DNA of 64,000 nucleotides from Microcosmobacter sp040493455 (GTDB lineage: Bacteria > Bacteroidota > Bacteroidia > Flavobacteriales > Flavobacteriaceae), in NCBI RefSeq assembly GCF_040493455.1, contig NZ_JANFDA010000003.1:310001-374000 (forward strand). Direction: 5' to 3'. Below the pieces are notes generated by a model. The model was not told where the DNA came from. It did not search any database and was given only the letters and a program-made list of their open reading frames with translations. The translations under genes were made by a program, and so were the position numbers. Of this stretch, positions 1-8,800 are shown in pieces (positions within the stretch are counted from its first letter, which is position 1; each line of letters opens with the position of its first letter).

Positions 1-399
1 CTCCCTTTTAGAGGTGTATATAGTGCCAATAAAGGAGCACTAGAGATTCTTACAGAAGCTTTTAGAATGGAACTCAAGGATTTTAATATCGCTATGACTA
101 ATGTAGCTCCAGGAGATTTTGCTACCAATATTGCAGCAGGACGTTATCATGCTCCTGTTACTGAAGATTCGCCATACAAGAATACCTATGGTCCGGTATT
201 AAAGGCTATCGATGAGCATGTTGACGATGGTAGCGATCCAATGGATGTGGCGAAACTGGTTTATAAGATCATGAACACTAAGCATCCTAAGGTTCATTAT
301 AAGGTTGGTGCTTTTATGCAAAAGTTCTCCATTGTACTTAAGCGAATTCTACCCGATAAGGTTTACGAAAAATTATTATTGAATCATTACAAGTTGTAA
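1..399 (+). CDS. SDR family oxidoreductase, C-terminal part (cut by window edge)
   Basis: The frame is open from base 1, so the gene begins outside the window and about 132 residues are visible. The SDR catalytic motif YxxxK is present at visible residues 7-11 (YSANK), followed by the family's usual GALE helix, and later by a substrate-loop region (APGDFATNI) and a C-terminal tail. The Rossmann GxxxGxG motif must lie upstream. The protein is presumably a cytosolic NAD(P)-dependent dehydrogenase/reductase. The substrate cannot be told from this fragment. The C-terminal helix (KRILPDKVYEKLLLNHYKL) is usual for flavobacterial SDRs with an extended tail. Confidence 0.85.
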   Translation, partial: LPFRGVYSANKGALEILTEAFRMELKDFNIAMTNVAPGDFATNIAAGRYHAPVTEDSPYKNTYGPVLKAIDEHVDDGSDPMDVAKLVYKIMNTKHPKVHYKVGAFMQKFSIVLKRILPDKVYEKLLLNHYKL

Positions 400-440
400 A
401 AGTTGGAATAGTATTTGTGCTATAACGCAAAAATTAGCAC

Positions 441-863
441 ATGACTTCAAAACTACTTCGACTCTCTCTTATTTTTAGCTTTTTCACATTTTTTGGTTGT
501 GAAGAAATTTTTGAATGTATCGTTAATATACATCCTCAACTTCCTGATAAGGAATTGAAAACGGGTTTCATCTACAATTACTACTATGATACTATTCATG
601 CGGAGATTAATAATCAGCCAAGTGATAATAATTACCACTATTATTTTACGATTGACGATAATCTACCTCCAGGGATAGATGTGTATGTTGATTATAGAAC
701 AGTCATTATTGAAGGTGTTCCAGAAGCAGCAGGAGATTTCATCATAAACATATACTTACAAGTAGAACATAGAGATGTTTATGATTGTGAAGATGAACCA
801 GGAAATTGTGACCATATATGTTCAGATAATACGACAGAAGAATATAGACTCCGCGTTTTATAG
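441..863 (+). CDS. Small lipoprotein with an Ig-like fold, unknown function
   Basis: 140 residues. The N-terminus is a lipoprotein signal (hydrophobic stretch, then FFGC at residues 17-20), so the mature protein should be anchored in a membrane through a lipidated Cys. The body contains a segment of the type seen in bacterial putative-Ig/cadherin-like domains (LPPGIDVYVDYRTVIIEGVP followed by a beta strand), and the C-terminal 30 residues hold three Cys. The gene stands alone between the SDR and the aldolase, with about 40 and 105 bp of flanking spacer. No specific function is recognised. A structural or adhesion role is only a guess. Confidence 0.6.
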   Translation: MTSKLLRLSLIFSFFTFFGCEEIFECIVNIHPQLPDKELKTGFIYNYYYDTIHAEINNQPSDNNYHYYFTIDDNLPPGIDVYVDYRTVIIEGVPEAAGDFIINIYLQVEHRDVYDCEDEPGNCDHICSDNTTEEYRLRVL

Positions 864-968
864 AATAGCAAATATGTTTGTTAATAGATGTTGAAAAGTT
901 TATAGCTTAAAAAGCTTTTATTAGTTGTAAATTCGCAGCATTAAAACACAACTACAACGAAGATATCT

Positions 969-1622
969 ATGAAATTTTTTATTGATACTGCAAACCTAGA
1001 TCAGATAAAAGAAGCACAAGATTTAGGAATTCTTGATGGTGTAACTACGAATCCATCGTTAATGGCTAAGGAAGGCATTACAGGTCATGATAACATCATG
1101 AAACATTATGTTGACATTTGCAACATTGTGGATGGCGATGTTTCTGCTGAAGTGATCTCAACAGACTTTGAAGGCATGGTGAGAGAAGGTGAAGCTTTAG
1201 CAGAGTTACATGAACAAATTGTCATCAAATTACCAATGATCAAAGATGGTGTAAAAGCGTGCAAGTATTTTTCTGATAAAGGCATAAAAACCAACGTTAC
1301 TTTAGTCTTTTCTCCAGGGCAAGCGATTTTAGCTGCAAAAGCAGGAGCAACGTATGTGTCTCCATTTATTGGACGTTTGGACGATATTTCTACAGATGGA
1401 TTAAATCTTATTTCAGAAATCAGACATATCTATGACAACTATGCTTACGATACACAAATTTTAGCAGCTTCTGTGCGTCATACGATGCATGTTATTGACT
1501 GTGCAAAAATTGGAGCAGATGTTATGACAGGACCTTTGAGTTCTATCATTGGACTTCTTAAGCACCCATTAACAGATATTGGATTAGAAAAGTTCCTTGC
1601 CGATTACAAAAAAGGAAATTAG
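969..1622 (+). CDS. fsa: Fructose-6-phosphate aldolase / transaldolase-like protein
   Basis: 217 residues, the usual length of the short FSA/TalC class of transaldolase-like aldolases, which are cytosolic TIM barrels. The N-terminus MKFFIDTANLDQIKEA, the GVTTNPSL motif at about residues 24-31 and the Schiff-base lysine in IVIKLPM (Lys87) are all present. The family cleaves fructose 6-phosphate or transfers dihydroxyacetone units in the non-oxidative pentose phosphate pathway. Which of the two activities this enzyme has cannot be decided by eye. It is a single gene ending in a hairpin terminator shared with the convergent lipoprotein gene. Confidence 0.9.
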   Translation: MKFFIDTANLDQIKEAQDLGILDGVTTNPSLMAKEGITGHDNIMKHYVDICNIVDGDVSAEVISTDFEGMVREGEALAELHEQIVIKLPMIKDGVKACKYFSDKGIKTNVTLVFSPGQAILAAKAGATYVSPFIGRLDDISTDGLNLISEIRHIYDNYAYDTQILAASVRHTMHVIDCAKIGADVMTGPLSSIIGLLKHPLTDIGLEKFLADYKKGN

Positions 1623-1648
1623 AAAATAAATAATAGTACTTAATGAAG

Positions 1649-1673
1649 AAGCTCCTTTTTGGAGCTTTTTTTA
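1649..1673. terminator. Hairpin terminator between the aldolase gene and the convergent lipoprotein gene
   Basis: Stem AAGCTCC / GGAGCTT with a T5 loop (1649-1667), followed on the plus strand by a run of T. The stop codon of the minus-strand gene lies at the end of the T run. It clearly serves the aldolase transcript. It may also stop the opposing one, although the minus-strand side has only a short U stretch. Confidence 0.8.
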
Positions 1674-3092
1674 TTGAACCAATTGAGCTAGTTTATGACT
1701 AAACTTCTCACCAAATAAGTTAGCGTTAGACTTAACGATAGTCTGATCATCTTTTAGAATAATAACTTTGTCAATAGAGCCAACACCAAAGATCTTTTTC
1801 CCGTCTTTAGGAAACTTAAATCGATACTCATTATCCGTAGGGAATTCAAACTGATCTAACGTAGATTTCCAGTACTTAGAATTATCTTCATTAACGTTAA
1901 TAGCTATGAAATTGACTTCAGGAAACAATTCCTTAAGTTTTAATGCAGTATAGTGACTGTTGCGGTAGTGCATCTTAAAGTTAGAATTCCAGAAGTAAAT
2001 CACTGTAGGAGCATCTATTAAGGTTTCCAGTTCAATTGGGTTACCATTATAGTCTATCAGTGTAGTATTAGGTATTTTGTTACCAGGCATAAGCTTTTTT
2101 AATGAATATGCTAGTTCTTTAATTTCAGACTTGTCTTCTTTATTAGAGCTCTTGGACAAGTATAATTTTAATAAATCTTCTGAGACTAAATAATCATCAC
2201 TTCTGTAGATAAACTCCCTAACTGAATATTTCAACAGGTTGTTCTTGATGTATTCATTAGTAATGAGACTATCTATAAGCTCTAGCTTTGCAACATTGTA
2301 TGGTTTTGAATAACGATTAAACTCCACATGAGAATGATCGTCTTTATAATAACTATATAACGCTAGGTTATTAAAATGCCAGGATAAAAATCTATTATAG
2401 GTGTAGGTATCACCTAGATAATCGGCATCATAATCTATTTTTTTTCTGAAGTCATAAAAAGACTCAGGTAGATCCTTAACATGTACTAAACGATTATAAC
2501 CAAAATATCCAAAAGGATAGATTTCACGATTAGCGTAGTGGTTATAGTTAATTCTGGCTTTGGCTATTTTCACAAAAAGATCAGAGCAAGGCTTCTTTTC
2601 TAAAAAAGTTTCAAGTGTTTTCAAACGATCTTTTCGTTTTTCTTCCATCAACTCATCAAAAGCTTCTGGCTCTAGCTTACAGTAATCTACAAGCTTTTTG
2701 TTTTCAACTTCATTATTCAAAAAGTCTTTGATGAAGAAATTATTCTTTTTAGAACCTAATCCCGAAAAAACTAAAGACTCATCAAAGTCGAAAGTATTTA
2801 ACCTTATCATAAGGCTATCCATAGGCTCCATTACAATCATCTGATACTCGCCACCATGAGTAAATATGTAAATACCTGGATTTACATCTTTGATTTTGTG
2901 AATGAATCGGTTGTTCTTATCAAGATAAATAGTGTCTTCAGCTTTCATCTGAGGACTATGAAGCGTTACAAAATCATTATTTGGGTTAATGATTTCTCCA
3001 CCAAAATATGCAAAATCGCCTTTCTCTGTAACATCAGATTTACATCCAAATACAGTTAATAGGGCAACTATAAAAATCGTAAGATACCTCAT
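1671..3092 (-). CDS. Thioredoxin-like lipoprotein without CxxC
   Basis: The start is placed at base 3092 because MRYLTIFIVALLTVFGC is a clean lipoprotein signal. The longer reading frame to 3125 would bury it behind 11 charged residues. The protein has about 473 residues. The N-terminal third resembles the DUF4369-type beta domain, the middle is helical, and the C-terminal about 120 residues follow the TlpA/ResA layout (APTVIYFWNSN, then FIAINVNED, then a closing KVIILKDDQTIV strand). The redox CxxC expected after the first strand is replaced by NSNFKMH, so thiol-disulfide chemistry is unlikely. It probably has a binding or scaffold role on the periplasmic face of a membrane. Confidence 0.7.
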   Translation of the reverse strand: MRYLTIFIVALLTVFGCKSDVTEKGDFAYFGGEIINPNNDFVTLHSPQMKAEDTIYLDKNNRFIHKIKDVNPGIYIFTHGGEYQMIVMEPMDSLMIRLNTFDFDESLVFSGLGSKKNNFFIKDFLNNEVENKKLVDYCKLEPEAFDELMEEKRKDRLKTLETFLEKKPCSDLFVKIAKARINYNHYANREIYPFGYFGYNRLVHVKDLPESFYDFRKKIDYDADYLGDTYTYNRFLSWHFNNLALYSYYKDDHSHVEFNRYSKPYNVAKLELIDSLITNEYIKNNLLKYSVREFIYRSDDYLVSEDLLKLYLSKSSNKEDKSEIKELAYSLKKLMPGNKIPNTTLIDYNGNPIELETLIDAPTVIYFWNSNFKMHYRNSHYTALKLKELFPEVNFIAINVNEDNSKYWKSTLDQFEFPTDNEYRFKFPKDGKKIFGVGSIDKVIILKDDQTIVKSNANLFGEKFSHKLAQLVQ

Positions 3093-3220
3093 AAGGTGTT
3101 CACGGATTAATTCCTTAACTAACAAAAATAGGAGTTGTCTTTGATTACTGTTGTTAATGCGCTGTTAAATATTAGGGTGTATTTTAATGGATTGAGCTTC
3201 CTGTTATGCTTACATTTTTC

Positions 3221-3228
3221 TACTTTTG
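3221..3228 (+). promoter_or_regulatory. -7 promoter element of the ABC-F gene
   Basis: TACTTTTG matches the Bacteroidota -7 consensus TAnnTTTG. Transcription would begin near 3235, downstream of an ATG at 3206, which supports the ABC-F start at 3251. No good TTTG element is seen at the usual distance upstream. Confidence 0.5.
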
Positions 3229-3250
3229 CAGCGAATTTAAAAAACAGGAT

Positions 3251-4876
3251 ATGTTATCAGTTTCAAATCTTTCGGTGCAGTTTGGAAAACGCGTCCTTTT
3301 TGATGAAGTTAATACAACTTTTAATCAGGGGAATTGCTATGGTATTATTGGAGCCAATGGTGCAGGAAAGTCAACATTTTTAAAGATTTTATCTGGGAAG
3401 CAAGACGCTACCTCTGGTCATGTACACCTAGAGCCTGGTAAGCGAATGTCAGTCCTAGAACAAAACCACAACTTATATGATGAGCATACGGTTTTGGAGA
3501 CTGTCATTATGGGTAACAAACCATTGTTTGACTTAAAATCGCAAATTGATGCGCTCTATGCAGATTATACAGATGAAAATGCAGAGAAAATAGGGGAGTT
3601 GCAAGTACAATTTGAAGAGATGAATGGTTGGAACGCAGATAGCGATGCTGCAGCGATGCTTTCAAATTTAGGTATCAAAGAAGATTTACACTATACTATG
3701 ATGGGTGATCTAGATGGTAAGCAAAAGGTACGTGTGTTATTGGCGCAAGCACTTTTTGGAAATCCAGATGTCCTTATCATGGATGAGCCTACCAATGACT
3801 TGGATTACGAAACTATTTCTTGGTTAGAGAATTTCTTGGCTAATTATGACAACTGTGTCATCGTTGTATCTCACGACCGTCACTTTTTAGATGCTGTTTG
3901 TACACATATATCTGATATAGATTTTGGAAAAATCAATCATTTTTCGGGGAACTATACGTTTTGGTATGAATCTTCTCAATTAGCTGCTAAGCAAAGAGCA
4001 CAGCAAAACAAGAAAGCAGAAGATAAGAAGAAAGAGTTAGAAGAGTTTATTAGAAGATTCTCTGCTAACGTTGCAAAATCTAAGCAAGCGACAAGTAGAA
4101 AGAAAATGATCGATAAGCTTAATGTAGCAGACATCAAGCCTTCGAGTAGACGTTATCCCGCAATTATTTTTGAGCGTGAGCGCGAAGCTGGTGATCAAAT
4201 TCTTAACATCGATGGACTTTCTGCTTCTATAGACGGAGAAGTTCTTTTTGATAAAGTAGATATTAACCTTGCAAAAGGAGATAAAGTAGTTGTGTATTCT
4301 AAAGACTCTAGAGCTACGACGGCATTTTATCAGATAATAAATGGTAAAGAAAAAGCAGATTCAGGGAATTATGCTTGGGGAGTTACTACCTCTCAGTCTT
4401 ATCTTCCATTGGACAACAGTGAGTATTTTGATAATAAATTGACTTTGGTTGATTGGCTTCGTCAGTGGGCAACTACAGAAGAAGAACGCGAAGAAGTTTA
4501 CATTAGAGGATTCCTTGGTAAAATGATCTTTAGTGGAGAAGAGGCCTTAAAAACTTCTGATGTATTATCTGGAGGTGAAAAGGTGCGTTGTATGTTGAGT
4601 AGAATGATGATGATAAGGGCTAATGTAGTTATGTTGGATGAACCTACAAACCACCTTGATCTAGAAAGTATTACAGCGTTCAATAACTCGCTTAAGAATT
4701 TTAAAGGAACAGTACTTCTAACGACGCATGACCACGAGTTTGCTCAGACTGTTGGGAATAGAATTATTGAATTGACTCCAAATGGTGTCATAGATAGATA
4801 TATGACATTTGACGAGTACATGAATGATAAGAAAATAAAAGAACAGCGCGAAAAAATGTATGCTGTTAATGTATAA
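3251..4876 (+). CDS. ABC-F family ATPase (YbiT-like), asymmetric ATP sites
   Basis: 541 residues with two ABC ATPase domains joined by the charged linker typical of ABC-F proteins (about residues 235-310). These proteins act on the ribosome rather than in membrane transport. The first domain has a good Walker A (GANGAGKST, 34-42), Walker B (VLIMDEPTNDLD) and switch His (SHDRH), but its signature is DLDGKQ instead of LSGGQ. The second domain has a clean signature (LSGGEK, 439-444) and Walker B (VVMLDEPTNHLD), but its Walker A region reads YSKDSRATT, lacking the Gly and Lys. Only the composite site made of Walker A1 and signature 2 can therefore be canonical. The start at 3251 fits the family N-terminus MLSVSNLSVQFG. 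The exact role on the ribosome is unknown. Confidence 0.88.
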   Translation: MLSVSNLSVQFGKRVLFDEVNTTFNQGNCYGIIGANGAGKSTFLKILSGKQDATSGHVHLEPGKRMSVLEQNHNLYDEHTVLETVIMGNKPLFDLKSQIDALYADYTDENAEKIGELQVQFEEMNGWNADSDAAAMLSNLGIKEDLHYTMMGDLDGKQKVRVLLAQALFGNPDVLIMDEPTNDLDYETISWLENFLANYDNCVIVVSHDRHFLDAVCTHISDIDFGKINHFSGNYTFWYESSQLAAKQRAQQNKKAEDKKKELEEFIRRFSANVAKSKQATSRKKMIDKLNVADIKPSSRRYPAIIFEREREAGDQILNIDGLSASIDGEVLFDKVDINLAKGDKVVVYSKDSRATTAFYQIINGKEKADSGNYAWGVTTSQSYLPLDNSEYFDNKLTLVDWLRQWATTEEEREEVYIRGFLGKMIFSGEEALKTSDVLSGGEKVRCMLSRMMMIRANVVMLDEPTNHLDLESITAFNNSLKNFKGTVLLTTHDHEFAQTVGNRIIELTPNGVIDRYMTFDEYMNDKKIKEQREKMYAVNV

Positions 4877-4887
4877 GTAAATTGAAG

Positions 4888-4915
4888 GCATTCAGCAAGT
4901 AATCTTGCTGAATGC
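4888..4915. terminator. 12-bp perfect hairpin between convergent genes
   Basis: GCATTCAGCAAG / CTTGCTGAATGC with a TAAT loop. It sits exactly between the ABC-F stop and the DUF2007 stop. There is no long T run on either side, so it is a strong RNA hairpin that may act as a bidirectional terminator or 3'-end protector. Confidence 0.6.
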
Positions 4916-5151
4916 TAGATTTGCATTTCACTTTCTATAGAGCTAACGACTTCGACAGCTCTATCATATTCATCTTGACTTACTAATACATCTTGAATGC
5001 CTTGAGATAGCATTCCATAACCAGCTAATCTCGCGGATTCGTCTTCATCTTTCACAATGGGATTTATCCCTCTTGCATTTAGCTCAATAATTATACGCTG
5101 AGCAATAATGAAGTTACCGGAATATACTTTTATAAAATCTTGTGTGCTCAT
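4915..5151 (-). CDS. DUF2007 family protein (putative signal-transducing protein)
   Basis: 78 residues, cytosolic, no signal. The layout fits DUF2007 proteins: an opening strand (FIKVYSGNFIIAQRIIIELNARGI), a short acidic stretch, then a VLVSQDEYDRAVEVVSSIE helix at the end. DUF2007 is a small ACT/PII-like alpha-beta fold often called a putative prokaryotic signal-transducing protein, with no proven role. The gene is monocistronic and converges on the ABC-F gene. The long spacer upstream (5152-5536) would hold its promoter. Confidence 0.75.
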   Translation of the reverse strand: MSTQDFIKVYSGNFIIAQRIIIELNARGINPIVKDEDESARLAGYGMLSQGIQDVLVSQDEYDRAVEVVSSIESEMQI

Positions 5152-5376
5152 AGTAAATAAGAATTAGGTTATCACTATAAGATACGAAAAAATGATGATA
5201 AATTAAAATGGAGTAGTGCTAGAATGTTGAATTACAAATGAATAACAGTAAAAATCTACATTGAATTAACAAATGTTAAGATTTTAACATTATTGTTTAA
5301 CTTTACAGTCATTAAAACTTGAATTCCGTAAGATACATTAGACACTAGTGAAATGCGTGTTAAAATGCATTTACGA

Positions 5377-5408
5377 TTTTTACTTTGTTCAATATATTCG
5401 TATATTTG
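5377..5408 (+). promoter_or_regulatory. Promoter of a candidate sRNA
   Basis: TATATTTG at 5401-5408 matches TAnnTTTG exactly. TTTT stands at 5377-5380, 20 nt upstream, the spacing seen at the tRNA promoters of this window (where the element is TTTG). There is no plus-strand gene downstream, only the terminator at 5508-5538. Confidence 0.45.
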
Positions 5409-5414
5409 TTAAAC

Positions 5415-5540
5415 AAAAAAGGTGAATTACCATTAGGTTTTATTATCTTATGTGAAGATTAATTGGATTATTTTCATTAATTTGATTGATTTAAGTTAGG
5501 TTGTATGAGGGTCTTTGTTCCGCAGAGACCCTTTTTTTAT
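5415..5540 (+). ncRNA. Candidate orphan small RNA, about 125 nt
   Basis: The 385-bp space between the DUF2007 gene and the next minus-strand gene holds no open frame. On the plus strand it has a TAnnTTTG promoter (5401-5408) and, about 100 nt later, a hairpin terminator with seven T. The nearest plus-strand gene ends 630 bp upstream behind its own hairpin, so the terminator is not needed by a known gene. The predicted transcript is A/U-rich with a G/C-rich terminator stem. I do not recognise it as 6S, tmRNA, SRP or RNase P RNA. Confidence 0.4.
5508..5538 (+). terminator. Orphan rho-independent terminator (plus strand)
   Basis: AGGGTCT (5508-5514) pairs with AGACCCT (5526-5532), with an 11-nt loop and T7 running on. 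On the minus strand the stem is not followed by T, so it cannot serve the opposing gene that ends at 5537. Confidence 0.7.
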
Positions 5541-5905
5541 GCGCTTATTACATGGTTTGCCCATTCAATTGCTTCGGGCAGTGTGTCAAAAATCTCAAAG
5601 GGCTTATTAAGGAAAAGTTTTTCAATTTCTGCATTACTTTTTGCTTTATAATCTTTTGATATTACAGCAAACCCAGCAAGATTAGAGATTTTTGAAGTTT
5701 CTTTATATATAGCAGGATCTACGGAATAGGAATTTATTCTATGAGTAAGATATACAAAGGGTCTATTTCTATAATACGTGTCAGAAATATTGATTAAAAT
5801 TTGATTGTGTTCAGGCGTTAAATGCACGCCCTCATTGATTTCCACAACCATGTAATGATCATAGATATGCATTATACAGAAGTCGAATTTTAGCACATCG
5901 GTCAT
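5537..5905 (-). CDS. STAS/SpoIIAA-like hypothetical protein
   Basis: 122 residues, no signal peptide or membrane segment. A beta-alpha order, a central FAVISKDYKAKSNAEIEKLFLNKPFEIFDTLPEAIEWA and a short final helix are typical of the flavobacterial STAS/SpoIIAA-like small proteins. No catalytic residues can be named. It has its own spacer from clpC (terminator at 5938-5966) and is probably a single gene. A regulatory or binding role is inferred from the fold only. Confidence 0.6.
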   Translation of the reverse strand: MTDVLKFDFCIMHIYDHYMVVEINEGVHLTPEHNQILINISDTYYRNRPFVYLTHRINSYSVDPAIYKETSKISNLAGFAVISKDYKAKSNAEIEKLFLNKPFEIFDTLPEAIEWANHVISA

Positions 5906-5937
5906 ATCTAAAGTTACTAATTGTCAGGATTTTAAGC

Positions 5938-5966
5938 AAAAAAAACACCTACGTTAACATAGGTGT
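5938..5966 (-). terminator. Terminator of clpC
   Basis: AACACCTA (5943-5950) pairs with TAGGTGTT (5959-5966). Read on the minus strand the stem is followed by a run of U (A run on plus at 5938-5944). It lies 24 bp after the clpC stop. Confidence 0.8.
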
Positions 5967-5989
5967 TTCGATATATGGTAAGAAAAAAT

Positions 5990-8539
5990 CTACGATTCGG
6001 CAGGCTTTTCTGACTTTTCTATTGTGATGATTAAATCTTCAGACTTTGAACTATGGTCCATTACTATTTTATCGCCTTCAACAATTTGAGAATTAATGAT
6101 CTCTTCAGCTAAAGCATCTTCAATATACTTTTGAATTGCTCTTTTTAAAGGTCTTGCACCATATTGTTGATCAAATCCTTTGTCTGCAATATAGTCCTTA
6201 GCCTTTTTAGTAAGCTTAAGCGTATATCCAAGATCTTTAATTCTGTTTATTAATTTAACAAGTTCAATATCTATGATCTTATTGATGTGAGATTTTTCAA
6301 GAACATTAAAGACAACCACGTCATCAATTCTGTTCAAGAACTCAGGAGCAAAGGCTTTCTTCAAAGCATTTTCAATAATACTTCTGGCATTATCATTTGC
6401 TTGTGCTTCTTTCGCCGAAGTTCCAAAACCTACACCTTGACCAAAGTCTTTTAGTTTTCTAGCGCCTATGTTAGAAGTCATAATGATGATAGTATTTCTG
6501 AAATCTATTTTTCTACCTAAACTATCAGTAAGATATCCATCATCCAATACTTGCAAGAGCATGTTAAAGACATCTGGATGAGCTTTTTCTATTTCATCTA
6601 GTAAAACTACTGCATAAGGCTTACGTCTTACCTTTTCGGTTAATTGACCTCCTTCTTCATACCCAACATATCCTGGAGGCGCTCCAATTAATCTTGAAAT
6701 GGCAAACTTCTCCATGTATTCACTCATGTCAATTCTTACGAGAGCATCTTCGCTATCAAATAACTCTCTTGCCAAAACTTTAGCTAATTGCGTTTTTCCA
6801 ACACCAGTTTGACCTAAGAAAATGAAAGAACCAATCGGTTTATTAGGATCTTTTAATCCGGCTCTATTACGTTGTATCGCTTTCACAACTTTAGCTACAG
6901 CTTCATCTTGTCCAATAACTTTACCTTTAATTAATTCAGGTAATTGAGCCAATTTGTTACTTTCGGTCTGAGCTACTTTATTCACAGGAATTCCTGTCAT
7001 CATAGAAACGACATCAGCTACATTATCTTCTGTAACTACTTCCCTGTGTTGTTTGGACTCTTCTTCCCAACGCTCTTGTGCAGAAGCTAACTCTTTTTCA
7101 ATACGTTTTTCATCGTCTCTTAACTTGGCAGCTTCTTCGTACTTCTGCTTCTTTACAACAGAGTTCTTAGTCTCTTTTACTTCTTCGAGTTTCTTTTCAA
7201 GTTCAAGAATTTGCTTAGGTACATCAATATTAGTGATGTGAACTCTCGATCCTGCTTCATCTAGAGCGTCTATAGCTTTGTCTGGTAAGAAACGTTCAGT
7301 CATATATCTATTGGTAAGTTTTACGCAAGCTTCAATAGCGGCATCTGTATAATCAACATTGTGGTGTTCTTCATACTTACCTTTTATATTGTTTAGAATC
7401 TGAATCGTTTCTTGAACAGTAGTTGGTTCAATAAGTACTTTCTGGAAACGACGCTCTAAGGCACCATCTTTCTCAATGTATTGTCTATATTCATCTAGAG
7501 TCGTAGCACCAATACATTGAATCTCACCTCTCGCTAGTGCAGGCTTAAACATGTTAGAGGCATCTAAGCTTCCTGTAGCGCCACCAGCGCCAACAATGGT
7601 ATGAATCTCATCAATAAAAAGAATTATATCATCGTTCTTCTCTAATTCATTCATAACAGCTTTCATTCGCTCTTCGAACTGACCTCTGTATTTTGTTCCT
7701 GCTACCAAACTTGCAAGATCTAGAGTTACCACTCTTTTGTTGAATAGTATCCTTGAAACTTTTCGTTTTACAATCCTTAGTGCTAAGCCTTCAGCAATTG
7801 CAGACTTACCAACACCTGGCTCACCAATAAGTAGCGGGTTGTTTTTCTTACGTCTACTCAAAATTTGAGACACACGTTGTATTTCCTTCTCTCTACCAAC
7901 AACAGGGTCGAGTTTTCCTTCTTCGGCTAATTGCGTAAGGTCTCTACCAAAGTTGTCAAGAACAGGTGTCTTAGATTTTTTGTTGGTCTTGGTCTTTGAT
8001 TGACCAAAAGGATTTTGTTTCGCATCATCATCTTCATTCATATCATCATCTGAAAAAGATTCTGCTTTTGGAGTATCTAAATAATCGTCTTCGCTTGTAA
8101 TCATAGATTTAAATTCTTCTTTTACATTATCATAATCCACACTGAGTTTGTTTAATAACTTTGTGGTAGGATCATTTTCATTTCTTAATATACATAATAG
8201 AAGGTGAGCTGTATTTATGGATGTGCTTTGGAATAGTTTCGCTTCTAGAAATGTTGTTTTAAGAGCGCGTTCTGCCTGACGTGTAAGATGTAGGTTCTTC
8301 TTCTCGTTAGACGTTGTAGTAATACTTGGATTTGCTGGACTTAGGATTTCAACCTTTCTTCTCAAATGATTTAGGTCAATATCTAAAGCGCTAAGAATAT
8401 CGATAGCTTTACCATTGCCATCTCTCAATAATCCTAACATTAAGTGTTCAGTTCCAATAAAATCATGGCCAAGACGTAATGCTTCCTCTTTGCTGTAAGC
8501 AATAACGTCCTTGACTCTTGGGGAAAAATTATCATCCAT
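5990..8539 (-). CDS. clpC: ATP-dependent Clp protease ATP-binding subunit ClpC
   Basis: 849 residues, the usual ClpC length. It has a double Clp N-domain (about 1-145), an acidic linker, a first AAA+ module with Walker A GEPGVGKSA (239-247), a UVR-type coiled middle segment (KKQKYEEAAKLRDDEKRIEKEL), and a second AAA+ module with GQTGVGKTQ. The loop segment GQGVGFG near residue 685 carries the VGF tripeptide that docks onto ClpP. It is a hexameric unfoldase that feeds substrates to ClpP in the cytosol. clpC is divergent from gyrA across a 260-bp region and ends in its own terminator, so it is monocistronic. Confidence 0.96.
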   Translation of the reverse strand: MDDNFSPRVKDVIAYSKEEALRLGHDFIGTEHLMLGLLRDGNGKAIDILSALDIDLNHLRRKVEILSPANPSITTTSNEKKNLHLTRQAERALKTTFLEAKLFQSTSINTAHLLLCILRNENDPTTKLLNKLSVDYDNVKEEFKSMITSEDDYLDTPKAESFSDDDMNEDDDAKQNPFGQSKTKTNKKSKTPVLDNFGRDLTQLAEEGKLDPVVGREKEIQRVSQILSRRKKNNPLLIGEPGVGKSAIAEGLALRIVKRKVSRILFNKRVVTLDLASLVAGTKYRGQFEERMKAVMNELEKNDDIILFIDEIHTIVGAGGATGSLDASNMFKPALARGEIQCIGATTLDEYRQYIEKDGALERRFQKVLIEPTTVQETIQILNNIKGKYEEHHNVDYTDAAIEACVKLTNRYMTERFLPDKAIDALDEAGSRVHITNIDVPKQILELEKKLEEVKETKNSVVKKQKYEEAAKLRDDEKRIEKELASAQERWEEESKQHREVVTEDNVADVVSMMTGIPVNKVAQTESNKLAQLPELIKGKVIGQDEAVAKVVKAIQRNRAGLKDPNKPIGSFIFLGQTGVGKTQLAKVLARELFDSEDALVRIDMSEYMEKFAISRLIGAPPGYVGYEEGGQLTEKVRRKPYAVVLLDEIEKAHPDVFNMLLQVLDDGYLTDSLGRKIDFRNTIIIMTSNIGARKLKDFGQGVGFGTSAKEAQANDNARSIIENALKKAFAPEFLNRIDDVVVFNVLEKSHINKIIDIELVKLINRIKDLGYTLKLTKKAKDYIADKGFDQQYGARPLKRAIQKYIEDALAEEIINSQIVEGDKIVMDHSSKSEDLIITIEKSEKPAES

Positions 8540-8725
8540 AATAAACTCCTTTCTGCATTAAAAATAATTAAATTCATTAACAATAGGACAAAAACTGTAC
8601 CTTAAATAAATGAACATAGCTAAGAGAGTAAAAAAACATTAAAAACCCAATGGGTTTAACACCTTACTTATTAACTAAAAACACCCTCAAATTTGTTAAT
8701 AAATTCTCTCTAAAAATGTGTCGTA

Positions 8726-8760
8726 TTTGCCTATAAAACCTAACGAATTAGTTATATTAG
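8726..8760 (+). promoter_or_regulatory. Likely gyrA promoter
   Basis: TTTG at 8726-8729 and TATATTAG at 8753-8760 (one base off TAnnTTTG), 23 nt apart, followed by a 40-nt A-rich leader to the gyrA ATG. The remainder of the 260-bp divergent region is AT-rich with no other clear signal. Confidence 0.4.
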
Positions 8761-8800
8761 CACGTTTATAAAAAATCAGAAAAATAATTATTGAAATACT

